This document shows, piece by piece, positions 1 to 15,189 of a stretch of DNA of 64,000 nucleotides; the stretch's first letter is position 1; every line of letters begins with the position of its first letter. A program made the position numbers and the translations under genes. The notes beneath the pieces are model-generated. The model did not search any database, had not been told where the DNA came from, and worked only from the letters and a program-made list of their open reading frames with translations. The DNA comes from Plotosus lineatus (taxonomy: Eukaryota > Chordata > Actinopteri > Siluriformes > Plotosidae): NCBI GenBank assembly GCA_024760905.1, contig CM045750.1:17290419-17354418 (forward strand), read 5' to 3'.

Positions 1-1
1 T

Positions 2-1197
2 CTGATTCCTCCTCCTCCTCCCCCTCCTCCACCACCACCACCTCCTCCTCCACCTCCACCGCCTTGTGTTGAGGCCTCCATCAGCCGACGTGGCTGTGTG
101 CAAAAGCAACGGCTCCGCAACCTGAACTGGGAACGTATTCCTAAGGAGCGGGTCGAAGGTCGCAAGAGTGTGTGGAGCAGCGCGTTGACAGCCAGTGAAG
201 ATGATGACTTCTCCATTGATCTGCGCTCTCTGGATGAGCTGTTTGGTCAAAAGGAGGCGCATAAAACAGAAAGAAGCGACAGTTTCAACTACAGTCTGCG
301 GCGTTGCAGATCCCCACAGAAAACCGGCAGTGAGAAGGTAATGCTTTTCTTCAATTCCTATGTGAGACTGCCTGGTTTAGCATGTTGAGGATTATTCATT
401 CAGTCATTTTCTGTAACGGCTTAGTCCTAATTAGGGTCACGGGAAGGCTGGCGCCCATCCAAGCCGACTCCGAGCGAGGGAAGAGTACACCCTGGGCCGC
501 TCGTCAGGCCATCGCAGGGCAGAAACACACTGACGGCTTTGCAGCTACTCTTGTCAAAAGTCAGCAATGGTTCTTTTACATGAACCTCTCACCATTGACA
601 GTGAGAGACATGGCCGGCCTTTGATAACCCAGTTAGCTGCACTGGGGGACAGTGACAACATTGTGCAGAGTGGCACTCGAACCCCCAACCTTAGGATCAG
701 CGATCCAGCACCTATACCACCAGGCCACCACTGCCATGTTGAGGGTTACAATTCGAATAAAACTTGATGAAATTTGAGAAAAGTTTGCCTTAATAGGGGG
801 TGACATGGTGGCATAGTGGTTAGTATGTCTGCCTCACAGCAAGAAGGTCCTGTGTTCAAGTCCCAGGCTTGGTGTGGGCATTTCTGTGTAAAGTTTAAAT
901 GTTCTTCCTGGACTTGCATCGGTTTTTCTTTCTGGTATTCTGGTTTCCTTGTACAGGCTAAAGACATGAACATCAGGCTAATTTCCTGTTTCAAAATGCC
1001 CCGAAGTGTGAATGAGAGTGTGAATGGTTGTGCACAGTGATTAGTTCGCATGTCCTTCTCACAGAAAAAGTCCTGGTGAGGGTGTTTCTGTGTGGCGTTT
1101 AAATGTTCTCCCTGTTCTTGTATGGCCTTCCACTGGGCACTTCAGTTTCCTCCCACAGTCCAAGACATGCATATTAGGCTATTCTGAGTTTCCCCAT

Positions 1198-1240
<43 letters not shown>

Positions 1241-2665
1241 TGGACTGGCGAGCTGTTTAGGGTACAGTAACCCCCCGTCCATTCGTGGTTCAGTGATCGT
1301 ATACATAGATCCCGAATACTCACGGATTAGCGGCAAACCCAGAAGTTACTGGCACGTGATTTTTAAATTTAGCCAATGGCTGAGAGCTTTTGTTTCTCCC
1401 TCCTGTTGATTGGTTGCAGATGATGTGTACACCTCTTTTTCCTCCTTCGCACACATATTGTCAATGTAATTGTTTGAATTGTGAATTCACGTTTTTTTTA
1501 GTGTGTTTTTAATGATTATTTAAGCCCGATGATGTCACTCAAACGCCCTGCATCTTCTCTAGCTTCTGGTGAGGAGCCGAAGCACTTTATTTATTAATAA
1601 ATATTATCACAGTACAAAATTTAAAAAGTTTTACTTAATTATTACTACATTTTACTGCAGTATTACTGAGGAAGACTGTGTATAGGATGTTTTTAAGATA
1701 TTTTATACATATTTTAGCGTGTGTAATATCATACGCAGGATTTTAAAACCACATCAACTCACGGATTTTCATGATCCATGGGAAGGGGCGGTACGCAACC
1801 CCACAAATAACAGGGGGTTACTGTATATCGCACCTTTTACCAAGTGTCATCTGTGATGGCAATAAGCGCTTTAGCGAATGAGTGGGTGTTTCTCTGCCTG
1901 TCTCTGTCTCAGTAGGAAATTTTTGTAAATACCCTTTCTAGTATAAAGACTCACTGCTTCATGATAATATAGTCTTTTAAAAGTAGACAATCATCAGTAA
2001 CCGTTAAATTAATATAACTGGAGCTCCAAAGTTCCTGAAATTGTAAGGTTTATTACTTTCTTACATTATTATACCACCCTGACTTTGTTGTTAATTTGCA
2101 GGTCTCTCTGCTCGATCCAAAGCGCAGCATGAATGTTGGGATCTTCCTGCGCCAGTTCAAAACGTAAGGACCCAGTTAACTTCTCACACTTCCTGTGAAA
2201 CACAAACTCGCTACGTGATATCTTTGTCTGCAGATGGAGGAACTGGAGGTGTCCTGTATTGCACTGTGAAAGGAAGCGCTGAGCATTTGCGATGGACAGC
2301 GGGGCAGTGTGTTTGTTTTTGAGTTGTGGATTACCCCCTTGATGAGTGACAGGAGTGTGAATAGGAAGGAGTGAAGGAGCACGGTGCTGGGTTGTTTTTT
2401 TTTTGGTTTTCCCCCCACGACATCATAAATGAACGGTTGGATTTTGACACTCACGGGAAGGTCAAAGGTTATGTCTGCTTTAAACCACAAACCCATATAA
2501 ACTGTGAGGGAGCTAACAGGAAGTCTGGTGATCTATTTATCTGTTGAGTTTGTCTGAGTATTGATCACTTATTTATACAAGGGTCGCTGAGAGCCTGGAG
2601 CAGATCTATGATCAAGAGCAGGGTACACTAGAGGGTTAATACACTGTCTCTCTCTCTCTCACACA

Positions 2666-2713
<48 letters not shown>

Positions 2714-4762
2714 GGGGCAATTGGTTGAATGTACATGTCTGGACTGTGGGAGGAAACCAGAGAATCAGAGACCTTGCCGAGCCCGGGATTCAAACTCAGG
2801 ACCTCAGCACTTTGAGGTGGATGCGCTAACCACGACACCATTGTGCCGCCCCCGTTCTTTTCCAAATCACTGCGCTAGGAAAATACTCAATGTGTGGGTG
2901 TGACGGCGAAACAAGATCTCGTTTTAATTAGCAGCATGTATGCAGTACACACAAACCCGGCTTTCAACCAGAATTTCAAAGCATCCTTTTACACGTATTT
3001 ATTTATTCTGGTAATCTAGATGGTAAAGCATGAAATCCTTGATATACAAACCCTCCTGCATTCTTACATCTGTGCTTTACAAGAAAACTCCTTGTTATGA
3101 AAATGCCATTATACACCATCGCAATTGTTCGACTTTTTCTCACAACTGAGTGGAGTAATAGATTCCAGTGCTCAGGTTACAGTGCATTTAAGGAACTGGC
3201 TTAAAGTACTGTTGTTAATACTGATGACTGTGAGTGCGAGGATACACGAGTTTGCTCAAAGTCAAGATGAACCTTTCTGCTCATTTTTGTTTTCCATGAT
3301 AAATAATCATTGTCGCGATCAACAGTCGATACAACTACAGTACTTCAAGCACTTGGAATTGCCGGTCTTTCTTTCTTTCTTTTTTCTTTTTGTTGGTTTG
3401 TATGCTTTCGTGCCCTTGCTTGTACACTGAATGTGTATATGGTGCTTCTTGTCCGAATACAATACTAGAGCGGCTTTGCCGGCACTGATGTTTGTTCGAA
3501 CTTGCTCTAAGGAGCATGATGAAGTCATGCACATGCAGGCAAAAGTATTGTTTCCATTCGCTGCCTGTTTATATACCCGACCGCACAAGCTATTAGGTAA
3601 AGAGATTTTTAAAGCATTTGGAGCATTCTCAATTATTAAAATTGTATTCTGTCCTCATGGCTAGTAAGATGGCCTTTGTGTTACTTTTGTACCTTTTCAT
3701 TTTGTCTTATTACTCGCGCCTAAAGCTCACTATTATTCCCTTTATATAAACAGTTACAGGCTAATGATGAGCTAATGCTTTTTTGCGACGTGAAAGAGCC
3801 ACCTGCATGTACAGTCTCACGCAAGAGGGCGAAAAAAATATTTAGCATATAGCGATAATGTGTACAGTATAAAATGATCAAGTTAATCATACATTATTCT
3901 TGTGACAAAGTGATGTCACCCAATGGCCCTGACATGATCTCTCATTTCCTACGCAGGCTCCGGTTTCCTCTCACAAACACATCCACATTTGGCTAATTGG
4001 ATATTATCAATTGGCCCCAGGTGTGACTATCTGGTGATGGTCTGTAGAGCTGTACAGGGTGAACCCCGTCATCGCCCAGAATGGGCTGGGATGGGCGCTG
4101 TCCCGTGAAAAAGGAAAGTGTTTTAGATCATTTTTTTGTTTTGTGTTTTGTTGAGGTTTTTTTTTTGTTGTTGCATAATTGGCTGTGTTTTTGCGACATT
4201 TTCCATAACTTCCCCCATATTCTTCCTTAATTTCCTTATTTTTTTAAAAAGCCATGATGCATTGAAGCTGCATTAATTGAACTCATATGTATGTATGTGT
4301 GTCCTGAAATACCATCTGTATGTGTGTGTACAGACACTCCCCAGCTTACTAATGAGTTAGGTTCTGGACGGCCGTTCTTAGATGAATTTGTTTGAGTCGT
4401 TACAGGGCATTCTTTAGAGGGGAACGTATGTTTAAACCTTGTATAAGTCACCTATACAAGTTTGTACTGTATACAATTCTCTCTCTCTCTCTCTCTCTCT
4501 CCCCATAATCATCTATACATTATCAATATCGTGTTTAAACTCCTGGTTCCTCTTAAGCACAGCACAGTGGATCTGATCAGATTTACAGAGAGTTTCACTC
4601 TTATCCAGTTCATTATAATACTGGAGTCACTTTGTTTCTTCTTTGAAAGTTTTGGCACCAGTTTAGAAATGTGTAGTTCTGCTTCTCTTCCCAGAAGGTG
4701 TAAGGCATGTATCAGCCACGCCCCCCTCTGCTGGAGCTTATTATTAAGTGTACAAAATACTA

Positions 4763-4818
<56 letters not shown>

Positions 4819-7800
4819 ATTATTTATATATATAATATACACTGTATATCACACACACACACACACCGTTGTGTTAAAAAATAGCAGTCTGTTTACAACA
4901 TGAATAAAGTTTAAAATCTATATGACTTATTTCCATATGCACAAATGTATTGGGAATAAGACGCATTCTATTCCAAATCAAAAAATTAAACATGATTCCG
5001 TTCAAGAAATCAAAGAAAAGTGATTATTGGACTGTTCAAAACAAAGGCAGGGTCTACATTCTTCTTCACAAACTCAAACATTCACTGTAGAAACTGAAAA
5101 ATGGTTCAAGACTTTGCTTTCCTTTGAATCAGTAAACTAATATTTAATTGTATAACCACTGTTTGCGAATCGCTGTACGTCTGTGTTGCATGGAGTCAAC
5201 CAACTTCTGGCACCCGTGAGCAGGTTTTCGAACCCAGGATGATTGGACTACAGTCCACAGTTATTCTGTAGTTCTTGCTTTTGCCTCAGAAGCTGCATTT
5301 TTGATGTCACCCCACAAGTGCTGTATGGGATTAAGGTTAGGGATCAGGCCGTCTCTCCACTATGTCAATCTTTTTATTTTTTATTTATTTATTTATTTAC
5401 TTATGGAACCAAGACGTTGCCCATTTACTGGTGTGTTTGTGGTCATCGCCAAGGCCATTTCCTCTTCAGCATAAGGCAGCACAGCTTCAAGTATTCTGAT
5501 CTATTCAAACTGTCCATGATCCCTGGTATGTGATAAATAGGCCCAACACCGTAGCCTGAGAAACATCCCATATCGTGATGCTTGCACCGTCATGCTTCAC
5601 TGTCTTCAATGTACTGTGGCTTCAGTTCGGTGTTTGGGGTCATCTAACAAACTGGCTCCAGCCACTAGACCCAAAAAAGAACAGTCTTACTTTCATCAAT
5701 TCACAAAATATTGGTTGTCTTTAGGCCAGTCAGTGTGCTCTTTGGCAAATTGTAATCTCTTCAGCACGACCCCCACCCCCAAACAGTCAGACTATGTTGA
5801 GGCTTCTTGCTAGTAGCTTAGACCTTCTGTGCTCTTCCTGCAGATGATTGTTGGCTGAGTCCTTGCCATTTTGGCTCTTCTTTGATCTTTCAGATGGTAG
5901 ATTTTCGGGTAGATTAAACAAGGGCAATAATTGGCTCATGTTTTTCAAATAATGAATGACATCACTAATTGAACTCCACACCGCTGTTATTTTGAACATG
6001 CAACAGAGTCAGCAGCACACAATGCCACATGTTAAGTTCCAGACTGATATTGTCGCACCATCACCGCAGATGCCGGACCTCCTTCTTGCAGGCTGACTTG
6101 TTATCTGTATTCAAACCTATGAGGAGGTTGGTGTTGGTGAATTTGAGGATGGTGTTGCTTGTGTTAGTGGGATGACAGGTTGTGTATGAAGAGGAAGGGG
6201 CTAAGAATACACTCCTGTGGTATTTCGGTGTTCAGGGTGAGAGTGGAGGCAATGGGTTCTCCTATCCTGACATTCCAAGGTCTGTTGCTGAGAAAGTATC
6301 CGGTATCCAGGTGCACAGTAAGCTTCCTCGGCCCAAATTGTCCAACGTCTGAACAGTTTATGGGGTTGGACAGTGTTAATAGAAGAGCTGAAGTCTACGA
6401 ACAGCATCCTCACATAGGAGTTTCTGCTGTCCAGGTGTGGAGGGCTGAATTGATAGTATCTTCTGTTGACCTGTTTGCTCTGTATGCAAACTGATTTGGC
6501 TCAAGATCAGCAGGAACGGCAACCTTGATGTGAGACAAGACAAGTCTCTCGAACATTTGGTTATGATGGGGGTGAGGACAACTGCGTGGTAGTTGTTTAG
6601 GCAGCTTGCTGTGCTCTTCTTGGGCACTTGAATGATGGTGGCTGTTTTGAGACAAGTGGGAACCATGCATTGCAGTAGCGAGAGGTTAAAGATGGTGGTG
6701 AAAATCCCCTCGAATTGATCTGCACATGCTTTCAGCACCCTCTGTTACTCCAGCTGCACCAGTGAAGAGTGTTTTGGGTGCCAAAGACTCACTGATGTAC
6801 ATTGGGAGTAAAGGTAATGCAGTGGTAGTCTGCATTGCAGCTTGCTATGTATGTATGGGGCTGGCTAACCAGCAGGACCAGTCAGGTGGTTTTAAAGTCA
6901 TGGCTGATTGGTGTTCATTTTTTCAAGTTTGTTCTGTTCCTTGGAACAGTACACCTAAGGACATTGGGTTCTGCTGATTGAGCATTATGTTTGTTTATCT
7001 GTTTTTTTTTTTGTTTTGTTTTTTTTCTCGTCCTGCTATTATGACGACTAGAGGTTTATTTTCTGTCTGCCACACTGATAAGTTTGAGAAACCTGACAGA
7101 GTTTAAAAGAGCCCAAAACGGGTGAACTGGAACTGGAGTTCGTACCTTTTTGTGTTTTCTTCTTTGCCACACTTTCTTCCCTTTCTTGTTTAATAAAGCC
7201 TGAGATAGTGTTGTATCCCCTGGAGAGTTATCTCCTGCTGTAACATTTTATCCGCACAAATACAATACATGTTGATGTCATTAAAAGTGATGTCATTTTC
7301 ACATGAGCTGTTTTCTTTCTCCGCAGTCCTGCGAGGGAGATTGTGGAGGATGTGAGGCGAGGGACTGGAGACCGGCACGGAGCAGAAAAACTGGCTGAGC
7401 TCTGCAAACTCCTGCCGGATAGTGAAGAGGTACCACTTGTGTATATATCCTTACCTCAGCCTAGATTATATTACATTATGCATAGGTTTGTTGTCCGCTT
7501 TCTTCGACATGTCATTAATAATAACGGTCCCACTACGCTAGCCTGATTACAGCTCATGAAAGGTATATTTGTGCATTTTAGAATCAGAATGGTTCAGAGT
7601 CATAGCTCTGTACGAGTGCACCCCCAGGTTTAGAGGATTAGTTTGTTTTTGTTTATCGCAGTATTTAAAATATTGTCACTTTTATGGGTTTTTAAATTAA
7701 CCATACGTGTTAAATTTCTAGAATTATGTAGTGCCAGAGTTGTTTTCAATCTGTACTAATTTCAAAGTTTAGTACAAAACACAGAGTTATAGCCCTACTA

Positions 7801-10800
7801 CCATTTCACATTTATATAGTTACAATAAAATACGGTGGTGTGATTCACAGGAAAGCTCTGGGTTTTAGTTCTGGGTTCAAGGCGTTTGTGTGTGTTTTTC
7901 TTCCGGGTACTCCAGTTTCTAGTGTGCATGTCATTGTGAATGGTTGTGGGTGTTTTGCCCTGTAGTGGTCGATCAAATTTTTAAAAGTACGCCTTGCCCA
8001 GGGTTGGTGAGATGGGCTCCAGCCTCTTGATGACCCTAATACGATGAAACGGTTCAGCAAATAAGTAACGGAGATTAATTATATTAATTAAAAAATTAAT
8101 TGCATTACATTCCAGACATATTTTTAAATTCCTTAACATAGCGTTCGTGGTCATTTCTTTCCGCCTCCATCTCACCCTATTCTCTGCATCTTCTACTCTT
8201 ACTCCAATTACCTTCATGTCCGCCTTCACCACATCCATAAATCTCTTCAGTCTTCCCCTCGGCCTTCTGCCTGGTAGTTCCAAACTCAGCACCCTACTAC
8301 CAATATACTCACTATCCCTCCTCTGTACATGTCCAAACCATCTCAATCTAGCCTCTCTGACTTTGTCCCCAAAACCTCTTACATGTGCTGTCCCTCTGAT
8401 GTGCTCATTCCTGATCCTATCCATCCTCATTACTCCCAAAGAGAACCTCATTATTTTCATCTCTGCGACCTCCAGCTCTGCCTCCTGTCTTTTCCCCAGC
8501 ACTGCTGTTTCTAAACCATACAACATCGCTGCATCGTCACCGTCCTGTACACTTTTCCTTTCATTCTTGCCGATACCTTCCTATCACACCGGATACTTTT
8601 CTCCAACCATACCAAGCTGCCTGCACACGCTTCTTCACCTCTTTTCCACACTCTCCACTGCTCTGGTTTGTTGAGCCTAAGTACTTAATTTTATAATAAA
8701 CTTATTTGGTTGTCTCGTTCGTGTGGCAATAAAATTTCTGAATAAATAAAGAGCTGTCCTATGCATTATCTTAATTTGGGGATTCAACACCCACTATTTT
8801 TTTGAGGGGTGAGCATGTTTTTTTTTTTGTTTTTTTTTTGACAGTTTGATACTAAATAAAGATGAAATACAGTGTTACCTCTTGGAAAAAAAATGGAATC
8901 GGCCACATCTTTCTGAAACCATTTGCTTATTCCTGTATATGAGTCTCAATGACCCCTGCACTGGGTGCCATGATGTTAGCTGTGATCTTATAGTGAGCAA
9001 GATGCCCACTGCCTGCAATTCACTTCCATATATGTGGTCAAACACGATTCGTTCCAAAAATATGGTCGATTACCAATTTGTTCAAAAGAGTGAAACAATA
9101 TTGGCCATAAATAGTTGTCGAATAATGTGTTCAGGTAAATGTCTACTTCCGTCAATACAGTTGCATATAATTTGAAAACTAGTTGAATTTATGAAACATA
9201 CAATGTATACATTAATGTACAAAAGAGTAAAACACAATAGTACATAATAATTAACCTAATTATGTACTGTATTTGTTTACAGTACATACCTTTATGGTTG
9301 CGATGTGTCAACGTATGTGGATGGATGGAGAGGGAGATGCTTTGAGGGGGCGTGGTAATTTTTCCCTCCGCTGTTTCTTGATTGCAGTTGATTCTTTCAT
9401 ACTCTCAGGACTTTTCTCTTTTTCTTTCCGGTGGAATTACTGCTGCTTTTCTTGGGACCCAGGGTTAAGTAGCCGTAATGGAATGAATATACACAGTATG
9501 AGACACTCTCAATGGCTGTTCAAAATTCTGAACACTGAACATGCGTTCAACACACTCGGCTCTGCTCCGTTCAAACTTTGATCATTTGTTTGAACAGCAA
9601 GGCATATTTTCCTCATATTTTTGATATATCTGTCACTGTCTATGGTGTGAGGTTCATGTAAAAGAACCTTTGCTGACTTTTGTAAAGAGTAGCTGCATAG
9701 CCATCAGCGTGTTTCTGTCCCTTGCTAAAGGGTTGTGTCAGGAAGGGCATCCGACGTAAAAACCTATGCCAAATCAAACATGCGAAGCAGATGATTCTCT
9801 GTGGTGACCCCTGGAAAAAGGGGGAAAAGCCGAAAGGAAAATAATATTTTTTGATCGAACTCTGATCTGTTCGATTAAAGAGTCATTCGACCACCGACCA
9901 TGTATAACTTTGTGTGTGTGATTACACATTCTCTATAAATAAAAAGAATTGCAGGAAGTGGGAATCCACATTTCAGTGCCCGGCGAGCAGTTGGGGGTTA
10001 GGAGCCTTGCTCAAGGGCACTTCAGCCATGAAGGTGGAGAAAGGGGAGGTGCTACTCACTCCTCCAGCCACCACACACATTCCCTGCTGGTTCGAGAATG
10101 TTATCGGTGACAATTCAGTCCCAAACCCACCTCTTCCAATTACTCAGCCATGGCTTCTAATTTTCGATGTGATCGGACAAACAAGATCTAAAATGGGTGA
10201 CTGAGATACTCAGCCTATGAATTGGGTTGGTTTCAACAGGAAACTTGTATCTTCAATCAGAATTAACTGATAATAGAAGCTAAAATTCACTAATGAATCG
10301 GACCCTATAAATCACTCATGTATTTTTTTTTTGTTATTGGGTTCAGCGTCTTAGTCATTTATTTCAATATCCGTTCACATGCTTTCTTTTTCAGGAAGCC
10401 CGACTGAAAAGGTTTACTGGAGACCGTAGTTTGCTAAGAGAGCCAGACCTCTTCATGCTCTTATTGATAGAAGTACGAAGGTAAGTAGTGTCGTTGAACC
10501 CATCCAGCCATTTCGCGCTATCTCATTTTCTTAAACTGGAACACGTTAGCACATAGATACGAATTCCCTGAGTAACTGTATACCCCTCCCCGCAAATACG
10601 GTGTACCCTGTTAGCTCCTAGCATCTTATCACCCACCCCCAGCTAAATAAAGATAAAGCGAAGGCAGCGTGTAATTGCTGATTGATCAGATCTTCTTTCC
10701 TCCCATCCTCATTCCTCTCTGTTAGTGTTCGCTTGCGTCTGGAAGCTATGATCCTACAGCAGGAGTTTGACCCTGCAGTGACCTCTCTGTGTGTGGCAGC

Positions 10801-13239
10801 CAGATGTCTCGGGATGGCAGCTCGAGGTACAACATCAGCAGGGGGGCCCTGGTGCTTTCCTTTCAACACACTTCATTCACATTCATCTCAAGTCACTTTG
10901 CTCAGCCTCGTAAATCACCTTCATGTGTTCCTTCTCAGTTCAACACGTTCACCCCTGCAGTACTTCAGTGTTTAATTCCCCCATTTCACTCGAGCATGGC
11001 AGACTAACGGAAGCAAAAATGTTGTCATCCGCAAACGTTCCGCAGTTATTCCCTCATCTTCCGCGTCATTCCGTTTAAGTCCGTAGCTATTCCTCAAGTC
11101 TTCCTTCGCTTCCGTATTCTTCCGGCAGGCCAAAATATTCCGTGAACGTAATTTTGAACATGTTCAAAAAAAATTCCGTGAGTGTTCCATGGCGTCACTT
11201 TGGCCTACTTTGTTTGGCGTACCTGTTCTGCACATGCTGTGAACGTTCAGAGAGTGTAACAATTTCCACTTTTCTGTAGGATTTTCACCCATTTTCCGTG
11301 TAAAAATGCCGACGTTCTTATGTAGACTGCGTTTCGCGCCTTTCCGCGACAAGATCCTTGCATGCCTTAGTCCAGTGAAATGGGGGTATAAGAATTTCCA
11401 CTTTTCCGTTGGATTTTCACTCGTTTTCTGTGTAAAAATGCAGAAGCTGTTCGGTAGACTGCGTTCCGCGCCTTAGTCCAGTGAAATGGGGGTACAAGAT
11501 GGAATGATTAATAGCATACATAAAACGTTACGAATGAACAAAGTGTGGACTGATTTATATCAAGGAGCACCAAGCATGTACAAACAAAACTAAAAGTGCT
11601 GATGAGTGTGTTATGATCAGTAATTCTATTATCCAGCATCTTCCCAAACACTTAATCTAAATGTGCTCACACACTGATATTATATACTACAAAAACATGA
11701 GGGAGTGTTTAATGTGGTATATGTGGCACTTAATTGACGCCCTTCTGTTTGTGTTGCAGAGCTGCTGAGTTGCCACAAGCTTCACTCCATCTTGCGCCTG
11801 GTGCTGAGGGCAGGAAACTATATGAATGCTGTAAGTGTTCACTTCAAAGGTACATAACAGTACGAGTCAGTCTCTGCAAGTGTGGGTGGGTGTCCCTGCA
11901 TGTATGCGCGTACTTGGGTTTCCCTGAGTGTACTCGCGTATACGTGGGTGTCCCTGTGTGTGCGTGCCTTTTTTTTTTTTTTTTTTTTTTTTAATGACGC
12001 CTTAAATTTAGTTGTATCCAATTCCCACCCATCAGGTATTACCTTCTCTATCACACGACTACCATTGACCTGGCAGAGCCGAAATTATGCACAGGCCCCT
12101 TCTGGTACTTGCAGGACTAACCACCTGCATCTTTTGCGGATGGTCTAACACACTGAGTGTGCTATTTGCGCCCTCATACAAATGATCTCACAGATGCCCA
12201 TGACTGGCGATCACTGTGAGTGACAGGGAAGTGAACGTACGCCATCGCTCCCTCCCATCAGAGCTCGACCAATTAGCTCCTATGGACTCTGTTGATTGTG
12301 GCATTAACCTAAATTCGAACTTGTGATTTCCAGATTAATAGCCAAGCACCTTGTCAATATGCCACTCGGGAGCCATGTGCGTGTGTCCCTGCGTGCATGT
12401 CTTTGCATGCGTGCGTGCGTGTGTGTGTGTGCCTGTGTTTTGGTTGTGTGTTTTTCTTTGTGTTGGATGTATATTATGCTTTGAGCCCACTGACTCTGGT
12501 GTGCTCTGTTAAAGACAACACATTCACATTGACCGCACCTGTGCCCGCAGGGAGGTTATGCAGGGAACGCGGCCGGCTTTAGGATTGCTTCGCTGCTCAA
12601 ACTGGCCGACACCAAAGCCAACAAACCAGGGATGGATCTCCTACATTTTGTTGCTATGGTGTGTATCAAGTCAATCTCTGTTTTCTTCTTCTTAATAGAC
12701 ATGTGTCGAGTCAAAGAAAGAATAAAAAGCTCTTCATCGGGAACCGTTCTACTAATATCTGCCTCAGAATTGCCTGTTTTTGACCAAAGTAATTACTTCG
12801 AATGTTACTAATACTACTAAAGTATCGCTAACAAAACCTACTTTTGAAGAATTAAAGTAGTGCATCTTGCAATGTTATCTTGTGTATTATCATGATCTGT
12901 GTTTTTTTGAGTTACGGTCATGTGCTGTGGGATTTGACTGCTGCTTTGTATTATATACCGTATTCAAAGAGATAAGCACCCAGGGCGTTTAAAAAAATTG
13001 GAGTGGGTGTGCACTTATTAAAATGATTACCAGCGGAATGGAACAGTAAGCATCAAGGTGGAAAACATGAATAATAACAGAACAATAAAATAGTTTTTCT
13101 GGTATTTGTGTTATTCATTTTGTGGTATCAACCAAATTAGTTACTTGAAAGCTGAAAATAAACAGAAAACAGCATGATTTAAAAAAAAATTAAAAAGACC
13201 CTTTAATTTTGCCTCCTGGTGCTGATCCTTTAAACACCC

Positions 13240-13276
<37 letters not shown>

Positions 13277-15143
13277 AATCAAGCCAATAACATGAATGTC
13301 AACTTTAGCACATGGCACCTTGAACCAATCAACACAAAGGTCAACTTTAGCACATGGCATGTTGAAAAGCACATGGCCAGGAACATGCTTAATAGGTCTT
13401 AATATGGTAATTGTAAATTCAGATTTTATACTGGTGAAACACAAATGTTTGCTGTTACCATATTAAGACCTATTAAGCATTAAGAGGATGGTGAAAAGGC
13501 TAACAAACACTCAATACAAAGCACAGTGATCAGGACCTGACAGAATTCTTTCAGATCATTCATGTGTACATCTTAACTTCTGACTGAATCAGTAGTATGT
13601 GATAGAGCTGTGATAAAGGGATTACATCACTGTAAGAATCGTCTGCACCTCTGGAACACTGGCTTGTGATTGCAACTGGAGAGCCTGATTTCATTGTATG
13701 TGTCTATAAAACACTGTTTCTGAATGAGGTTGACGGCTTCATGTTACTGACGTGACATCGGAAAAGGGATAGTTGGGTGAATGGCACGTTATTGTCTAGA
13801 ACACGTTAAGTGTTCTTTTCGATGTGCAACACAAAAGGAAGTAAGATCTCTTCCTGTCCCGTCTTTTAGGTCTGGCTGCACGCATGAAACATTTCATGAG
13901 AACAAATGCACTGATTGCATCCTGAGTATCAGAACTGAGTGATGGATGCAGCCTCGAAACATGACATGAGGATCAGATCAGGGTTGTTAAATTTTCAAAA
14001 CTGTGAATGAGTGTGAAATTCTTTGACACTGCACTTGTGTGAGCACACACACACACAATGGGGAAAAATAATTGTCTATTGGTTAGGGTGCTGGGTTCAT
14101 AACCAAGAGGTTGTGGGTTCTAATCCCTATTAGTCCACCACCGTGCTAAGAGCCGTGGGCATGATCTTAACCACAAGTCTGCCTCTGCTCACCAAGCAAT
14201 ATAGTAGATGGGTACCTGTAGAACTACTGGGGAGGTAACCTGTGATGGACTAGTGCCTGAACCAGGAAAAGTTGAACTCCTAGTCACGTCATGCGAAGGG
14301 ATCCGGGTATGAGCCGGCTCTGATGAGGCAGTAGGCTCAGGGTGTTATAAGCTCAAAGCTGATTTGGTAAGTTTTCCCACCTATGGGGAAATAAATGGTT
14401 TATTTTAACCGAGAGGTACATGTATTAAGATTGAATTCTAGAAAGAAAAAAGATAATACTGAATGTAATATCACTTTTGTTTCTTTACTGTTCAGGAGGC
14501 TGTAAAGAAAGATGAGAATCTCTTGACGTTTCCAAGCCAGCTGAGTCATGTCAGTGCAGCATCAAGGTATGTTATTGAGGAAACCTGGCAACCACTTACA
14601 AACTTGAGCAAAGTGTATTATTGATATTTGTGGTAGTTCCAAGGTGATATGATGAAGTGTATTCAACTCATATGGCTCGAATTGATTAAATGTTAACGTT
14701 ACATTCTGTGTTAGACTGTCGGAGGAGACGGCGCTGGAGGATCTTGCCCGTTTACACAGTAGATTAGAAACACTGCAAATCAGTGTGCAGACAGATTCTG
14801 AGATTGAACAACAGATGAGGCCGTTCCTCGAGGTAACGTTTTGGAGCTGCTCTTTGATAAAATTAATGTGATTTTTTTAATGATAATTCTACACTGTGTG
14901 CATATCTGGGAATGTGCACTCCCATCCAGAATTCACTTACAGGCCATTTTTCCTCTTATCCAGACAGCGAAAGTGAGGCTGAAGGAAGCTCGGGAAGAGA
15001 CGGAAAGCTTGCGTAAGACCAGCCAGGCCTTGATGGAATTCTTCTGTGAAGATGAAAGCTCCTTTAAACTGGAAGAAGCCTGTCGCATATTTCAATGCTT
15101 CTGCCAACGCTTTCAAAGAGCTGTGAGGGTAAGGACACTGTCC

Positions 15144-15189
<46 letters not shown>

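Noticed and set aside
4462..4884. 140-codon open frame
   Set aside because: Created by TC, TA and CA microsatellites.
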